From Pseudomonas fluorescens (lineage in GTDB: Bacteria; Pseudomonadota; Gammaproteobacteria; Pseudomonadales; Pseudomonadaceae): a DNA stretch of 64,000 bases. The stretch spans positions 1-64,000 of the forward strand of contig NZ_CABVHY010000028.1 in NCBI RefSeq assembly GCF_902497875.1. Reading direction: 5' to 3'. The notes under the pieces are model-generated. The model saw only the letters and a list, made by a program, of their open reading frames with translations. It ran no database searches and was not told where the DNA came from. Both the position numbers and the translations under genes were made by a program. This document shows positions 40,988 to 50,392 of the stretch, piece after piece (within the stretch, counting starts at the first letter, position 1; each line of letters begins with the position of its first letter).

Positions 40988-43861
40988 ATGTCCCAGCTGC
41001 CGTCCTTGAGCCAGTTACGCGACCCCAATGCCTTCCTGCGGCGCCATTTGGGACCCGATTGCGCCGAGCAACAGGCCATGCTCGACAGCCTCGGGCTCGC
41101 CAGCCGGGTCGAGTTGATCGAGCAGACGGTGCCGCCGGGCATTCGATTCAACCGCATGCTGGATCTGCCGCCAGCACTTGATGAAGAGGCCGCACTGGCC
41201 AGGCTCAAGGGCTATGCCGAGCAGAACGAGGTCTGGACCAGTCTGATCGGCATGGGCTATCACGGCACCCTGACGCCTGCGGTGATCCTGCGTAACGTGC
41301 TGGAAAATCCCGGCTGGTACACCGCCTACACCCCCTATCAGCCTGAGATTGCCCAGGGTCGGCTCGAGGCGTTGCTGAATTTCCAGCAGATGACCATCGA
41401 CCTCACCGGCCTGGAACTGGCCAACGCATCACTGCTGGATGAAGCCACGGCGGCAGCGGAGGCCATGGCGCTGGCCAAGCGTGTGGCCAAGTCCAGAAGC
41501 AATCTGTTCTTCGTCGACGAAAACTGTCACCCACAGACCATTTCCGTGATCCAGACCCGCGCCGAAGGGTTCGGCTTCGAACTGGTGATCGATGCTGTGG
41601 ATAACCTTGCCAGCCACCAGGTGTTCGGCGCACTGCTGCAGTACCCGGACACCCACGGTGAGATCCGCAACTTGCGGCCGCTGATCGATCAGTTGCATGC
41701 GCAGCAGGCGTTGGCCTGTGTCTCGGCCGACCTGCTCAGTCTGTTGTTGTTGACCCCGCCAGGGGAGTTGGGGGCCGATGTGGTGTTCGGTTCGTCTCAG
41801 CGATTTGGTGTGCCCATGGGTTACGGTGGTCCTCATGCGGCATTTTTTGCCAGTCGTGATGAGTTCAAACGGGCGATTCCGGGGCGGATCATCGGCGTTT
41901 CGAAGGATGCGCGGGGCAATGTCGCGCTGCGTATGGCGTTGCAGACCCGCGAGCAGCATATCCGCCGGGAGAAGGCCAACTCGAACATCTGTACCGCGCA
42001 GGTACTGCTGGCCAACATCGCCAGCTTCTATGCGGTGTATCACGGCCCAGAGGGGCTCAAACGCATTGCCCAGCGGGTTCACCGGCTGACCTGCATTCTG
42101 GCTGCCGGTCTTGAACGCAACGGCATTACCCGGCTTAACCAACAGTTCTTCGACACCCTGACCCTGGAAGTCGGCGGCAGCCAGACGGCGATCATCGAAA
42201 GCGCCAAGGCTGCACAGATCAATCTGCGGATTCTCGGTCGTGGGCAGTTAGGCTTGAGCCTCGATGAAACCTGCGATGAAACCACGGTGGCGCGGTTGTT
42301 CGATATCTTTCTCGGCGCCGACCACGGGCTGGATGTCGCTGAGCTGGATGCCGAGCCATTGGCCTCGGGCATCCCGACTGAACTGCTGCGCAGCTCGCCT
42401 TATCTGAGCCATCCGGTATTCAGCGCCCATCACAGCGAAACCGAGATGCTGCGCTACCTCAAACAGCTGGAGAACAAGGACCTGTCACTCAACCAGTCGA
42501 TGATCCCGCTGGGCTCCTGCACCATGAAGCTCAATGCCACCAGCGAGATGATCCCAATCACCTGGCCGGGCTTTGCCAATCTGCACCCGTTTGCGCCGAC
42601 CGAGCAGGCGTTGGGCTATTCGCTGATGATCAGCGAGCTGGAGCGCTGGCTGTGCGCGATCACCGGCTTCGATGCCATCTGCATGCAGCCCAACTCCGGT
42701 GCTCAGGGTGAGTACGCCGGGTTGCTGGCGATCCGCAAATACCACGAGAGCCGCCAGCAGGGCGCGCGCAACGTTTGCCTGATCCCGGCGTCTGCCCACG
42801 GTACCAACCCGGCCTCGGCGCAGATGGCGGGCATGCAGGTGGTAATTGTCGAGTGCGATGATGCCGGCAACGTCGATCTGGACGACCTGAAAGCCAAGGC
42901 CCTGGCCGCCGGCGACAAGCTGTCCTGCCTGATGGTGACCTACCCATCGACCCATGGCGTGTATGAAGAAGGCATCAGCGAGATCTGCGAAGTTGTCCAC
43001 AGTCACGGCGGCCAGGTGTACATGGACGGCGCCAACCTCAACGCCCAGGTCGGGCTGGCTCGCCCGGCGGATATTGGCGCTGATGTATCCCACATGAATT
43101 TGCACAAGACTTTCTGCATCCCCCATGGCGGTGGGGGCCCCGGCATGGGGCCGATTGGCGTGCGGGCGCATCTGGCGCCATACGTCGCCAATCACCCGGT
43201 AGTGCCCATCGAAGGCCCGCTACCGCAGAACGGCGCGGTCAGCGCGGCGCCCTGGGGCAGCGCGAGCATTCTGCCGATCAGCTGGATGTATATCGCGATG
43301 ATGGGGCCGCAATTGGCGGATGCCAGCGAAGTGGCGATTCTCGCCGCCAACTACCTGGCCGAGCATTTGAGTGGAGCCTTCCCGGTGCTCTATACCGGGC
43401 GTAATGGCCGGGTGGCCCACGAATGCATTCTTGATCTGCGGCCGCTCAAGGCGCAAACCGGGATCAGCGAAGAGGACGTGGCCAAACGCTTGATGGACTA
43501 CGGCTTTCACGCGCCGACCATGTCGTTCCCGGTACCGGGCACGCTGATGGTCGAGCCGACCGAAAGCGAGTCCAAGGCTGAACTGGACCGTTTCATTGAA
43601 GCGATGCTGAGTATTCGCGCGGAAATAGCCCTGGTGCAAAACGGTACCTGGCCCGGCGAAGACAACCCGTTGAAACGCTCACCGCACACCCTGGCGGATA
43701 TCACCGGCGTCTGGGAACGGCCCTACAGCATCGAACAGGCAGTCATCCCCAGCGCTCACACCAAGGCCCATAAATACTGGCCGGCGGTGAATCGCGTCGA
43801 CAATGTCTATGGCGACCGTAATCTGTTCTGCGCCTGTGTGCCGGTGGATGCGTATCGTTGA
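40988..43861 (+). CDS. gcvP: Glycine dehydrogenase (decarboxylating), P protein
   Basis: A 957-residue PLP enzyme that decarboxylates glycine and loads the aminomethyl group on GcvH. The PLP lysine is K707 in SHMNLHKTFCIPHGGGGPG. N-terminal FLRRHLGPD and the central LGSCTMKLNATSEM, MQPNSGAQGEYAGLLAIRKYH are diagnostic. The ATG at 40988 (GAGAGAG site) is preferred; frames from 40889 run into the pseudogene region. Single-chain homodimeric type. Confidence 0.96.
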   Translation: MSQLPSLSQLRDPNAFLRRHLGPDCAEQQAMLDSLGLASRVELIEQTVPPGIRFNRMLDLPPALDEEAALARLKGYAEQNEVWTSLIGMGYHGTLTPAVILRNVLENPGWYTAYTPYQPEIAQGRLEALLNFQQMTIDLTGLELANASLLDEATAAAEAMALAKRVAKSRSNLFFVDENCHPQTISVIQTRAEGFGFELVIDAVDNLASHQVFGALLQYPDTHGEIRNLRPLIDQLHAQQALACVSADLLSLLLLTPPGELGADVVFGSSQRFGVPMGYGGPHAAFFASRDEFKRAIPGRIIGVSKDARGNVALRMALQTREQHIRREKANSNICTAQVLLANIASFYAVYHGPEGLKRIAQRVHRLTCILAAGLERNGITRLNQQFFDTLTLEVGGSQTAIIESAKAAQINLRILGRGQLGLSLDETCDETTVARLFDIFLGADHGLDVAELDAEPLASGIPTELLRSSPYLSHPVFSAHHSETEMLRYLKQLENKDLSLNQSMIPLGSCTMKLNATSEMIPITWPGFANLHPFAPTEQALGYSLMISELERWLCAITGFDAICMQPNSGAQGEYAGLLAIRKYHESRQQGARNVCLIPASAHGTNPASAQMAGMQVVIVECDDAGNVDLDDLKAKALAAGDKLSCLMVTYPSTHGVYEEGISEICEVVHSHGGQVYMDGANLNAQVGLARPADIGADVSHMNLHKTFCIPHGGGGPGMGPIGVRAHLAPYVANHPVVPIEGPLPQNGAVSAAPWGSASILPISWMYIAMMGPQLADASEVAILAANYLAEHLSGAFPVLYTGRNGRVAHECILDLRPLKAQTGISEEDVAKRLMDYGFHAPTMSFPVPGTLMVEPTESESKAELDRFIEAMLSIRAEIALVQNGTWPGEDNPLKRSPHTLADITGVWERPYSIEQAVIPSAHTKAHKYWPAVNRVDNVYGDRNLFCACVPVDAYR

Positions 43862-43866
43862 AGCGA

Positions 43867-43924
43867 GGGAGCGGTAAGCCCTAAAGGGGCAAAAAAATAC
43901 CGCTCCCGGGAGCGGCATTTTTTT
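43867..43924 (+). terminator. Rho-independent terminator after gcvP
   Basis: CCGCTCCCGGGAGCGG (about 43902-43917) followed by CATTTTTTT; a larger alternative stem GGGAGCGGTA/TACCGCTCCC starts at 43868. Confidence 0.88.
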
Positions 43925-43942
43925 ATTCAGCAGATCAGCAGA

Positions 43943-44260
43943 TCACTGCTGGGCAACCGCATTCTTCGCCAGAATCGCGTTGGCCAGTTCCATGTCGGTA
44001 GCCTGCAAGCCTGGGTTATCGGCGCGGACTTTCTGCATCGCGGCTTCCAGATACGGGCCACGAATACCACCCTCGCTGGCGACGAAGCTGCCGGCATCGT
44101 CCTGGGCGGCGACCATCAGTTTGTGATCCTTGAAGGTCAGGTAGGTAGAGCCTGTGGTCGCACCGGAGGAAATGACGTTACGCCAGAAGCTGTCGGCCAT
44201 TGCCGAACCAACAGGAATAGACAGCAAGGCCAGGGTGGCGACAGCAAGTTTAAAACGCAT
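43943..44260 (-). CDS. DUF2388 domain-containing secreted protein
   Basis: A 105-residue exported protein: signal MRFKLAVATLALLSIPVGSAMA, then DSFWRNVISSGATTGSTYLTFKDHKLMVAAQDDAGSFVAS, the DUF2388 core typical of Pseudomonas, often in several copies. No cysteines or catalytic motif. The ATG at 44260 gives the proper signal peptide; an in-frame start at 44278 is possible. Function unknown. Confidence 0.9.
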   Translation of the reverse strand: MRFKLAVATLALLSIPVGSAMADSFWRNVISSGATTGSTYLTFKDHKLMVAAQDDAGSFVASEGGIRGPYLEAAMQKVRADNPGLQATDMELANAILAKNAVAQQ

Positions 44261-44329
44261 TATGGGTGACTCCGACATGGGTTAGCTGGAGTCTTGGATA
44301 CTCGATAGCCCGGTTGAGTTCCGTTGCCC

Positions 44330-44779
44330 TCAATCGGCGGGTTCTACCTGGATGATGACCCCTTCCTGCCCGATAACGCGAACACGGGAGCCGACAGGCG
44401 CGTCCGGCCCTTTGGCCATCCAGACGCCGTCGGCGACCTTGATCTTGCCTCGCCCGCCGACAATCGCCTCATGGACCATGAAGGTTTTGCCGATCAGCTC
44501 CTGACCACGCAGATTGAGGTTCGGCTGATCGCTGGCGCGAACGGCACTGCGCTGGCGTCTCCACCAGTATAAAGCCGTCAGCACCGATAGCAGACCGAAC
44601 AGCAGCAATTGCACTTCCCAGGACAACTCCGGAATCAGGAAGGTCAGCACTCCGACTGCGGCAGCGGCCATGCCAACCCAGAGCAAATAACCACCGGCGC
44701 CGAACACTTCGAGAATCAGCAAGACGGTGCCTAATGCCAGCCAGTCCCAGAACGACAAGTGCTGCAGGAATGCCCACAT
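44330..44779 (-). CDS. NfeD family membrane protein
   Basis: A 149-residue protein with two to three membrane segments (WLALGTVLLILEVFGAGGYLLWVGMAAAAVGVL) and a C-terminal OB-fold domain (LIGKTFMVHEAIVGGRGKIKVADGVWM). NfeD proteins partner stomatin/SPFH proteins in membrane microdomains. It lies 10 bp downstream of an SPFH gene on the same strand, confirming the pair. Confidence 0.92.
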   Translation of the reverse strand: MWAFLQHLSFWDWLALGTVLLILEVFGAGGYLLWVGMAAAAVGVLTFLIPELSWEVQLLLFGLLSVLTALYWWRRQRSAVRASDQPNLNLRGQELIGKTFMVHEAIVGGRGKIKVADGVWMAKGPDAPVGSRVRVIGQEGVIIQVEPAD

Positions 44780-44789
44780 AAGTCGCGCC

Positions 44790-45710
44790 TCAGGCCTTTT
44801 TGCTGTCGAATGTGGCTTTGACTATTTCGCCGATACCACCGACGGCCCCGATTACCTGGCTGGCTTCCAGCGGCATCAGGATTACTTTGCTGTTGTTGGC
44901 CGACGCCAGTTTGCCTAACGCATCAATGTATTTCTGTTCGACGAAGTAGTTGATCGCCTGCACGTTACCGGTCGCGATCGCTTCGGACACTACCTGAGTG
45001 GCACGGGCTTCGGCTTCGGCTTGCCGCTCGCGGGCTTCGGATTCAAGGAACGCCGCCTGCCGGCCACCCTCGGCCTCGAGGATCTGCGCTTGTTTTTTAC
45101 CTTCGGCAGTCAGGATCGCCGATGCCCGCAGGCCTTCGGCCTCGAGGATTTGCGCTCGCTTGATCCGCTCGGCTTTCATCTGCCCGGACATGGCCGCCAT
45201 CAGGTCCGCGGGTGGGCTGATGTCCTTGATTTCGATCCGGGTGATCTTGATGCCCCAGGGCGCCGTGGCTTCGTCGACGGTGCGCAGCAATTTCTCGTTG
45301 ATGCCGTCACGCTGGCTGAGCATCGCATCCAGCTCCATGGAGCCGAGTACCGTGCGAATGTTGGTTTGCAGCAGGTTGCGGATGGCGTGCTCGAGGTTGT
45401 TCACCTCGTAGGCGGCCTGAGCGGTGTTGACCACCTGGAAAAAGCATACGGCATCGATCTGCACAGTGGCGTTGTCGGCAGTGATGACTTCCTGCGGCGG
45501 GATATCCAGCACGCTCTCCATCACGTTGATCTTGCGGCCGATGCGGTCCATGACCGGGATGATGATGTTCAGGCCCGGCTTCAGGGTGTTGGTGTAGCGG
45601 CCGAAGCGCTCGACGGTCCACTGATAGCCCTGCGGAACCACCTTGAAGCCCATGAATACAATGGCGATGGCCAGGCCGACAAAAAGCAAAAGCACGCTAC
45701 CGATCTGCAT
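44790..45710 (-). CDS. SPFH domain (stomatin/QmcA-like) protein
   Basis: A 306-residue protein with one N-terminal membrane anchor (MQIGSVLLLFVGLAIAIVFMGF), an SPFH domain (VVPQGYQWTVERFGRYTNTLKPG; DAVCFFQVVNTAQAAYEV; LRTVDEATAPWGIKI) and a long Ala/Glu/Arg coiled coil (about residues 185-255). It assembles ring-like membrane scaffolds and works with NfeD. The ATG at 45710 is chosen because the anchor follows at once. Confidence 0.93.
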   Translation of the reverse strand: MQIGSVLLLFVGLAIAIVFMGFKVVPQGYQWTVERFGRYTNTLKPGLNIIIPVMDRIGRKINVMESVLDIPPQEVITADNATVQIDAVCFFQVVNTAQAAYEVNNLEHAIRNLLQTNIRTVLGSMELDAMLSQRDGINEKLLRTVDEATAPWGIKITRIEIKDISPPADLMAAMSGQMKAERIKRAQILEAEGLRASAILTAEGKKQAQILEAEGGRQAAFLESEARERQAEAEARATQVVSEAIATGNVQAINYFVEQKYIDALGKLASANNSKVILMPLEASQVIGAVGGIGEIVKATFDSKKA

Positions 45711-45861
45711 AACATTTCCCTGTTCACATTCAATGAGGCTGCAATGCCTGATTGTAGCGGCGCGGGGCGGGCATAAAAACCGATTAGTGCGGCTGGCATC
45801 ATCGGGAGACATAAAAGCTGCCGCACCGGGTTGGCCACTGTTGCGGTTGTCGGCTACGCCG

Positions 45862-47643
45862 TTATTTCAACTCACTCTGGGGTGTCACGCGCAGCACCTC
45901 CTCGATGGTCGTCAAGCCTGCTGCGACTTTCTGTGCGCCGGATAACCGCAGGCTGCGCATGCCTTCCTTGAATGCCTGGTGACGCACCGCCAGCAGATCG
46001 GTGTCCCGGTGGATCAGCGCTTTGACGCTGTCGCTCATCAGCATGATCTCGTAAACCCCGGCGCGCCCGCGATAACCGGTGTCGCGGCACTCCAGACAAC
46101 CGATTGCCCGTTGGGCATTGATCGGCAGCGGTGCTTGCCAGGGCCGGGTCAGGGTCTGCCAGTCCTCGTCGCCCAGACTCACTGGCGCCTTGCAGTGTGG
46201 GCAAAGGGTCCGCACCAACCGCTGAGCCATGACCCCGAGTACGGTGGCCTTGATCAGGTAATGCGGCACGCCGAGTTCCAACAGGCGGCTGATGGCGCTC
46301 GGCGCATCGTTGGTGTGCAGGGTGGAAAGCACCAGGTGACCGGTGAGCGCGGCCTGGATCGCCATTTCGGCGGTTTCCAGGTCGCGGATCTCGCCAATCA
46401 TGATGATGTCCGGGTCCTGGCGCATCAGTGCTCGTATACCGCTGGCAAAGGTCAGTTCGATGTTGTGCTGGACCTGCATCTGGTTGAACGCCGGCTCGAC
46501 CATTTCGATCGGGTCTTCGATGGTGCAGAGATTGACTTCGGGTGTCGCCAGTTTCTTCAGGGTGGTGTAGAGCGTGGTGGTTTTACCTGAACCAGTCGGA
46601 CCGGTGACCAGAATGATGCCGTTGGGCTGGCGGGTCATGTCTTGCCAGCGGCGCAGATCTTCTGCGGAGAAGCCCAGCTGGTCGAAATCCTTGAGCAGCA
46701 CTTCCGGGTCGAAAATTCGCATGACCATTTTTTCGCCAAAAGCTGTTGGCAGCGTCGACAGACGCAACTCGACTTCGCCGCCGTCCGGGGTTTTGGTCTT
46801 GACCCGGCCGTCCTGGGGTTTGCGCTTTTCCGCGACATTCATCCGGCCCAGGCTTTTCAGGCGGCTGACGATGGCCATGGTCACTTGAGGGGGAAATTGA
46901 TAGACGTTGTGCAGTACGCCGTCGATACGAAAGCGCACGGTGCCTTGCTCTCGGCGGGGCTCGATATGGATATCGCTGGCGCGCTGCTGGAAGGCGTACT
47001 GGAATAGCCAGTCGACGATATTGACGATGTGCGCGTCGTTGGCGTCCGGCTCCTGGTCACTGGCACCGAGGTTGAGCAATTGTTCGAAGTTGCCCAGGGT
47101 GCTCATTTTCTGATCAGAGTTGTTGGCGCCGCTGACCGACTTGGCCAAGCGGAAAAATTCCACGGTAAAGCGCTGGATGTCAGCCGGGTTCGCCACCACG
47201 CGTTTGATCGGCAGCTTCAGGACGTGGGTCAGATCGGCTTCCCAGGCGGTGACGTAGGGCTGCGCGCTGGCCACGGTCACCGCATCGCGGTCGATCGACA
47301 CCGCAAGGATCTTGTGGCGCTGGGCAAAGGCATAGGACATCAGTGGGGTAATGCCCGCGACATTGATCTTCAGCGGGTCGATACGCAAATAAGGCTGACC
47401 GGCCTGCTGCGCGAGCCACAGGGTCAGGCTTTCCAGGTCGAGCTGCTTGCCGGGTCGACTGAGGTCGTCGAACTGCTGGCTGGCGAGAAATTCCAGCGGG
47501 TGGAGCTGGCTGTTGACGGCGTTGCGTCGGGTAGTCAATGCGTGTTCGGCACAATCCTGACTGATAAAGCCCTGGGCGACCAGTTCACGCAGCAGATCAT
47601 TGAGATCGAGCCAGCGATCCTGAGTGAGGAGGGGGACGGACAT
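45862..47643 (-). CDS. GspE/PulE/PilB-type secretion ATPase
   Basis: A 593-residue ATPase of the type II secretion/type IV pilus family. It has an N-terminal GspE domain (LDLESLTLWLAQQAGQPYLRIDPLKINV), N2 domain ASDIHIEPRREQGTVRFRIDG, Walker A GPTGSGKTTT, Asp box LCTIEDPIE, Walker B DIIMIGEIRD, His box LSTLHTNDA, and a C-terminal zinc site (CPHCKAP, CLECRDTGYRGR). No secretin or pseudopilin genes are nearby, so it is an orphan; the partner system is unknown. Confidence 0.93.
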   Translation of the reverse strand: MSVPLLTQDRWLDLNDLLRELVAQGFISQDCAEHALTTRRNAVNSQLHPLEFLASQQFDDLSRPGKQLDLESLTLWLAQQAGQPYLRIDPLKINVAGITPLMSYAFAQRHKILAVSIDRDAVTVASAQPYVTAWEADLTHVLKLPIKRVVANPADIQRFTVEFFRLAKSVSGANNSDQKMSTLGNFEQLLNLGASDQEPDANDAHIVNIVDWLFQYAFQQRASDIHIEPRREQGTVRFRIDGVLHNVYQFPPQVTMAIVSRLKSLGRMNVAEKRKPQDGRVKTKTPDGGEVELRLSTLPTAFGEKMVMRIFDPEVLLKDFDQLGFSAEDLRRWQDMTRQPNGIILVTGPTGSGKTTTLYTTLKKLATPEVNLCTIEDPIEMVEPAFNQMQVQHNIELTFASGIRALMRQDPDIIMIGEIRDLETAEMAIQAALTGHLVLSTLHTNDAPSAISRLLELGVPHYLIKATVLGVMAQRLVRTLCPHCKAPVSLGDEDWQTLTRPWQAPLPINAQRAIGCLECRDTGYRGRAGVYEIMLMSDSVKALIHRDTDLLAVRHQAFKEGMRSLRLSGAQKVAAGLTTIEEVLRVTPQSELK

Positions 47644-47783
47644 GCGGGTTCCTTATGAACGATCCTGCAACTAGCGGTTAAGACGTGTGCGTCTCTGACC
47701 TCCGATTGCCAAGAATAGTCCCCGGATGAGCCGACCGTTCGGCCGTTACCGAACCAAGCGTTGCGAGTTTTTGCCGAGAGGCT

Positions 47784-48122
47784 TCAGCCGGTCGCCTGTG
47801 CAGGCTGAGCCCATGCAGATTCAGCAGATTGCAAATCCACCGAGCAGACGCTGATCAAGTTACGGAGCTTTTCAGCGATCACCTGGGCGCGGTGCCAGCT
47901 CAGCCCGTCGAGCACCACGTCGATCGACAGTAAATCGCCCTGCTGGAGCACGTTGACCTGCTGCGGAACCAGAAACTGCAGGGCGAAATGGTTGAGCACC
48001 CGGCACAGCAGATCCGGCTCGGCTTCCGCCAGGAGCTGATAGTGCACACGGCAATGGGCGTTGCTGACGTTCCAGACATCGGCGCGGGTCGGGGTGGTGC
48101 TGACAGCTTCAAGAGGGGGCAT
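47784..48122 (-). CDS. Small ACT-like domain protein
   Basis: A 112-residue soluble protein. The core AHCRVHYQLLAEAEPDLLCRVLNHFALQFLVPQQVNVLQQ then GDLLSIDVVLDGLSWHRAQVIAEKLRNLISVCSVDL has the beta-alpha-beta-beta-alpha-beta rhythm of ACT or IlvM-type regulatory domains (repeats of aromatic/His then a helix with LxRVL). It is divergent from an Lrp-family regulator (125 bp gap) and upstream of the secretion ATPase. Name by fold is tentative; function unknown. Confidence 0.72.
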   Translation of the reverse strand: MPPLEAVSTTPTRADVWNVSNAHCRVHYQLLAEAEPDLLCRVLNHFALQFLVPQQVNVLQQGDLLSIDVVLDGLSWHRAQVIAEKLRNLISVCSVDLQSAESAWAQPAQATG

Positions 48123-48247
48123 GTTGGTTCTCCAAATCACTGGCGAAATTTTTACATGCTGGCCGGGGTATTTCTTATCTATGATTGGCCTAATTAGCCA
48201 TATATTGAATTAAACAATTCTCCATTATCTATTTTTAGGGTTTTTAT

Positions 48248-48712
48248 ATGCATAGCGAGCTTGATGCATACGACCGGCGGATTTTGGCGCTGCTCCAGGA
48301 GGACGCCTCGCTCTCCAGTGCGCAGATCGCCGAACAGGTCGGGCTATCGCAGTCGCCGTGCTGGCGACGGATTCAGCGGCTCAAGGAGGAGGGGGTGATT
48401 CGCGGGCAAGTGACCCTGCTGGATCGCAAGAAAATCGGTCTCAACACGCAGATCTTCGCCGAGATCAAACTCAACGCCCACGGCCGCTCCAACTTCACCG
48501 AATTCACCGAGGCGATTCGCGGCTTTCCGGAGGTTTTGGAGTGTTATGTGCTGATGGGGTCGGTGGACTTTTTGCTGCGCATCGTCACCGCGGACATCGA
48601 GGCGTATGAGCGGTTTTTCTTCGAGAAGCTGTCGATGGTCCCGGGGATACAGGAGGTCAACTCGATCGTGGCGTTGTCCGAAATCAAATCCACGACGAGT
48701 TTGCCGGTGTAG
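48248..48712 (+). CDS. Lrp/AsnC family transcriptional regulator
   Basis: A 154-residue regulator: N-terminal helix-turn-helix LDAYDRRILALLQEDASLSSAQIAEQVGLSQSPCWRRIQRLKEEGVI and a C-terminal RAM domain (VLECYVLMGSVDFLLRIVTADIEAYERFFFEKLSMVPGI) that senses amino acids. The upstream AT-rich spacer is a likely autoregulatory site and may also control the divergent ACT-like gene. Confidence 0.94.
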   Translation: MHSELDAYDRRILALLQEDASLSSAQIAEQVGLSQSPCWRRIQRLKEEGVIRGQVTLLDRKKIGLNTQIFAEIKLNAHGRSNFTEFTEAIRGFPEVLECYVLMGSVDFLLRIVTADIEAYERFFFEKLSMVPGIQEVNSIVALSEIKSTTSLPV

Positions 48713-48727
48713 CGATTCAGTGCTTTT

Positions 48728-48859
48728 TGTGGCGAGGGGGCTTGCCCCCGCTGGAGTGCGGAGCGGTCCAAAAACCAGCAGCCGAGTATTCCCGGAAGGA
48801 GTGCGTTAGCCGGTTTACGACTGCTGCGCAGCCGAACGGGGGCAAGCCCCCTCGCCACA
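48728..48859. repeat. REPIN (GGGGGCTTGCCCCC family)
   Basis: Arms TGTGGCGAGGGGGCTTGCCC from 48728 and its complement ending CTCGCCACA at 48859, between convergent genes. Nearly the same as 10216-10347. Confidence 0.9.
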
Positions 48860-48865
48860 GCGATA

Positions 48866-50233
48866 TCACATACGCAGAAGCATTTTCCAGGCACGATTCT
48901 GGAACACTACAATCGCCTGCTGCTTGCGGGCATCGAGCGCTTCATCGGTGATCGGCTCGTTGGCCAGTTGCTGCAGCTGTTTCAGCTCGCCGTACAGGCG
49001 ATCGGCTTCCGGGATCTCCAGCACGCCACGCGCATGATGCAGCCAGGACAGGATGCGTTCGATGCGCGGCAGTTGTTCGGCCAGGTCTTCCGGCTGTTGC
49101 TGATAACGCGACAGTTGCAGGGCGACGGCTTCGTCGGCCAGCAGACGCGGCAACCAGTTGGCCAATTGCGCTGCACCCTGGCGATTGCCGCGGATGTTGC
49201 GCTCGGCTGCCCAGGTGCGGGCCAGCAACCAGCGCGAAGTGTTCAGCGAGAACAGGCCCCAGCGCACGTCTTCGAGTTCTTCGGCGAACTGTTCGGGTGC
49301 GGCTTTGCGCACGTCTTCGTCGTCCTGGCCGGCTTGCACCAGTGGGCGCCAGTCTTCCAGCAAGGCATCCAGCGCTACCCGCAGATCGTGGGTCGATTGA
49401 CGTGGCGCGGCCTGGCCCAGGCTGCCCAGCAACGCGCGCAACTCAGAGAGGTTCTCGACCCATTCCTGCAGCAGGCGCCAGTGGCCATTGAAGCGGTATT
49501 GCTCGGCCAGGCGCTGGCTGCTGCTCAGCAAATGCCAGCTCAACGCGGCGAAGGCCTCGTCCAGCGGCAGTTCAGCCGTCAGCTTTGGCGCGGGCAGGCT
49601 CAACGAATAGCTGTTGGCATCGAACAGGCGATAGCCACGCTCGGCCTTGCTGATATCGCACGGCATCAGCGCCAGGGTAGCGGCCAGTTCGGCGGCCAGT
49701 TCCAGCAGTGCCGCCGGTTCGCCTTCACGCAGTTCCAGTTCCAGTTCGCAGATTTCTTCTTTCTGCTTGCCGGCGATCACGTGGCCCAGGTCCAGCGCGG
49801 CTTCGATGACCACTTTGGCTTTGCCACGGCCCCAGGCGATTTCCGCGCGTTCGCGGACGAAATCGGTGGTGAAGATCGGCTTGAGGGTTTTCTTGTCCAG
49901 CTCAGCCAGCTGTTCCGGCCAGCATTCACCATCGAGTTTTTTCACATCGAGCTTGGCTTTGGGCAGTTTCCAGTCGTACTCGTTACGCTCGGACAGACCG
50001 GCGATGCTTTGACCGCGGGTCTTGAGGGTCTGGATCACTTCTTCGCCATCGCGGCGCAGGCGCAGGGCAACCTTGGCCTGGGCCAGATCGCGCTCTGGCG
50101 TGTCGAAGTACTGGTTCATCAGTTCACGGCGTTCCCAGCCACTTTTGTTGCGTTTTTTCAGTAGCGGATGCTCGCGCAGCGCGGCGAGGGTTTCGCGGCT
50201 GACGCGGAGTTTGATTTCGGTTTCTTTCTGCAT
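48866..50233 (-). CDS. CYTH and CHAD domain protein (inorganic triphosphatase-like)
   Basis: A 455-residue protein: N-terminal CYTH domain with the ExExK signature (ETEIKLRV), YFDTPERDLAQAKVALRLRRDG and EICELELELREGEPAALLELAAEL, and a C-terminal helical, histidine-containing CHAD domain (about residues 215-440). CYTH domains hydrolyse triphosphates (ygiF-like triphosphatase), CHAD domains bind polyphosphate, so a role in polyphosphate metabolism is likely. It lies beside argE. Confidence 0.93.
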   Translation of the reverse strand: MQKETEIKLRVSRETLAALREHPLLKKRNKSGWERRELMNQYFDTPERDLAQAKVALRLRRDGEEVIQTLKTRGQSIAGLSERNEYDWKLPKAKLDVKKLDGECWPEQLAELDKKTLKPIFTTDFVRERAEIAWGRGKAKVVIEAALDLGHVIAGKQKEEICELELELREGEPAALLELAAELAATLALMPCDISKAERGYRLFDANSYSLSLPAPKLTAELPLDEAFAALSWHLLSSSQRLAEQYRFNGHWRLLQEWVENLSELRALLGSLGQAAPRQSTHDLRVALDALLEDWRPLVQAGQDDEDVRKAAPEQFAEELEDVRWGLFSLNTSRWLLARTWAAERNIRGNRQGAAQLANWLPRLLADEAVALQLSRYQQQPEDLAEQLPRIERILSWLHHARGVLEIPEADRLYGELKQLQQLANEPITDEALDARKQQAIVVFQNRAWKMLLRM

Positions 50234-50392
50234 GGCCGGAAAATCCAGGATCGGGAGCGCAGCCGGGGGAATGTGTGGCTGCCAAGGCCGTGCAGTGTAC
50301 AGGACAAGCCAGCTCGACGTGCCGCGACGGTTTATTCCGCGCGCCGGATGGCTCTATGATGGAGTTCACAACCGCGAGCCCGGAGACCGAGC

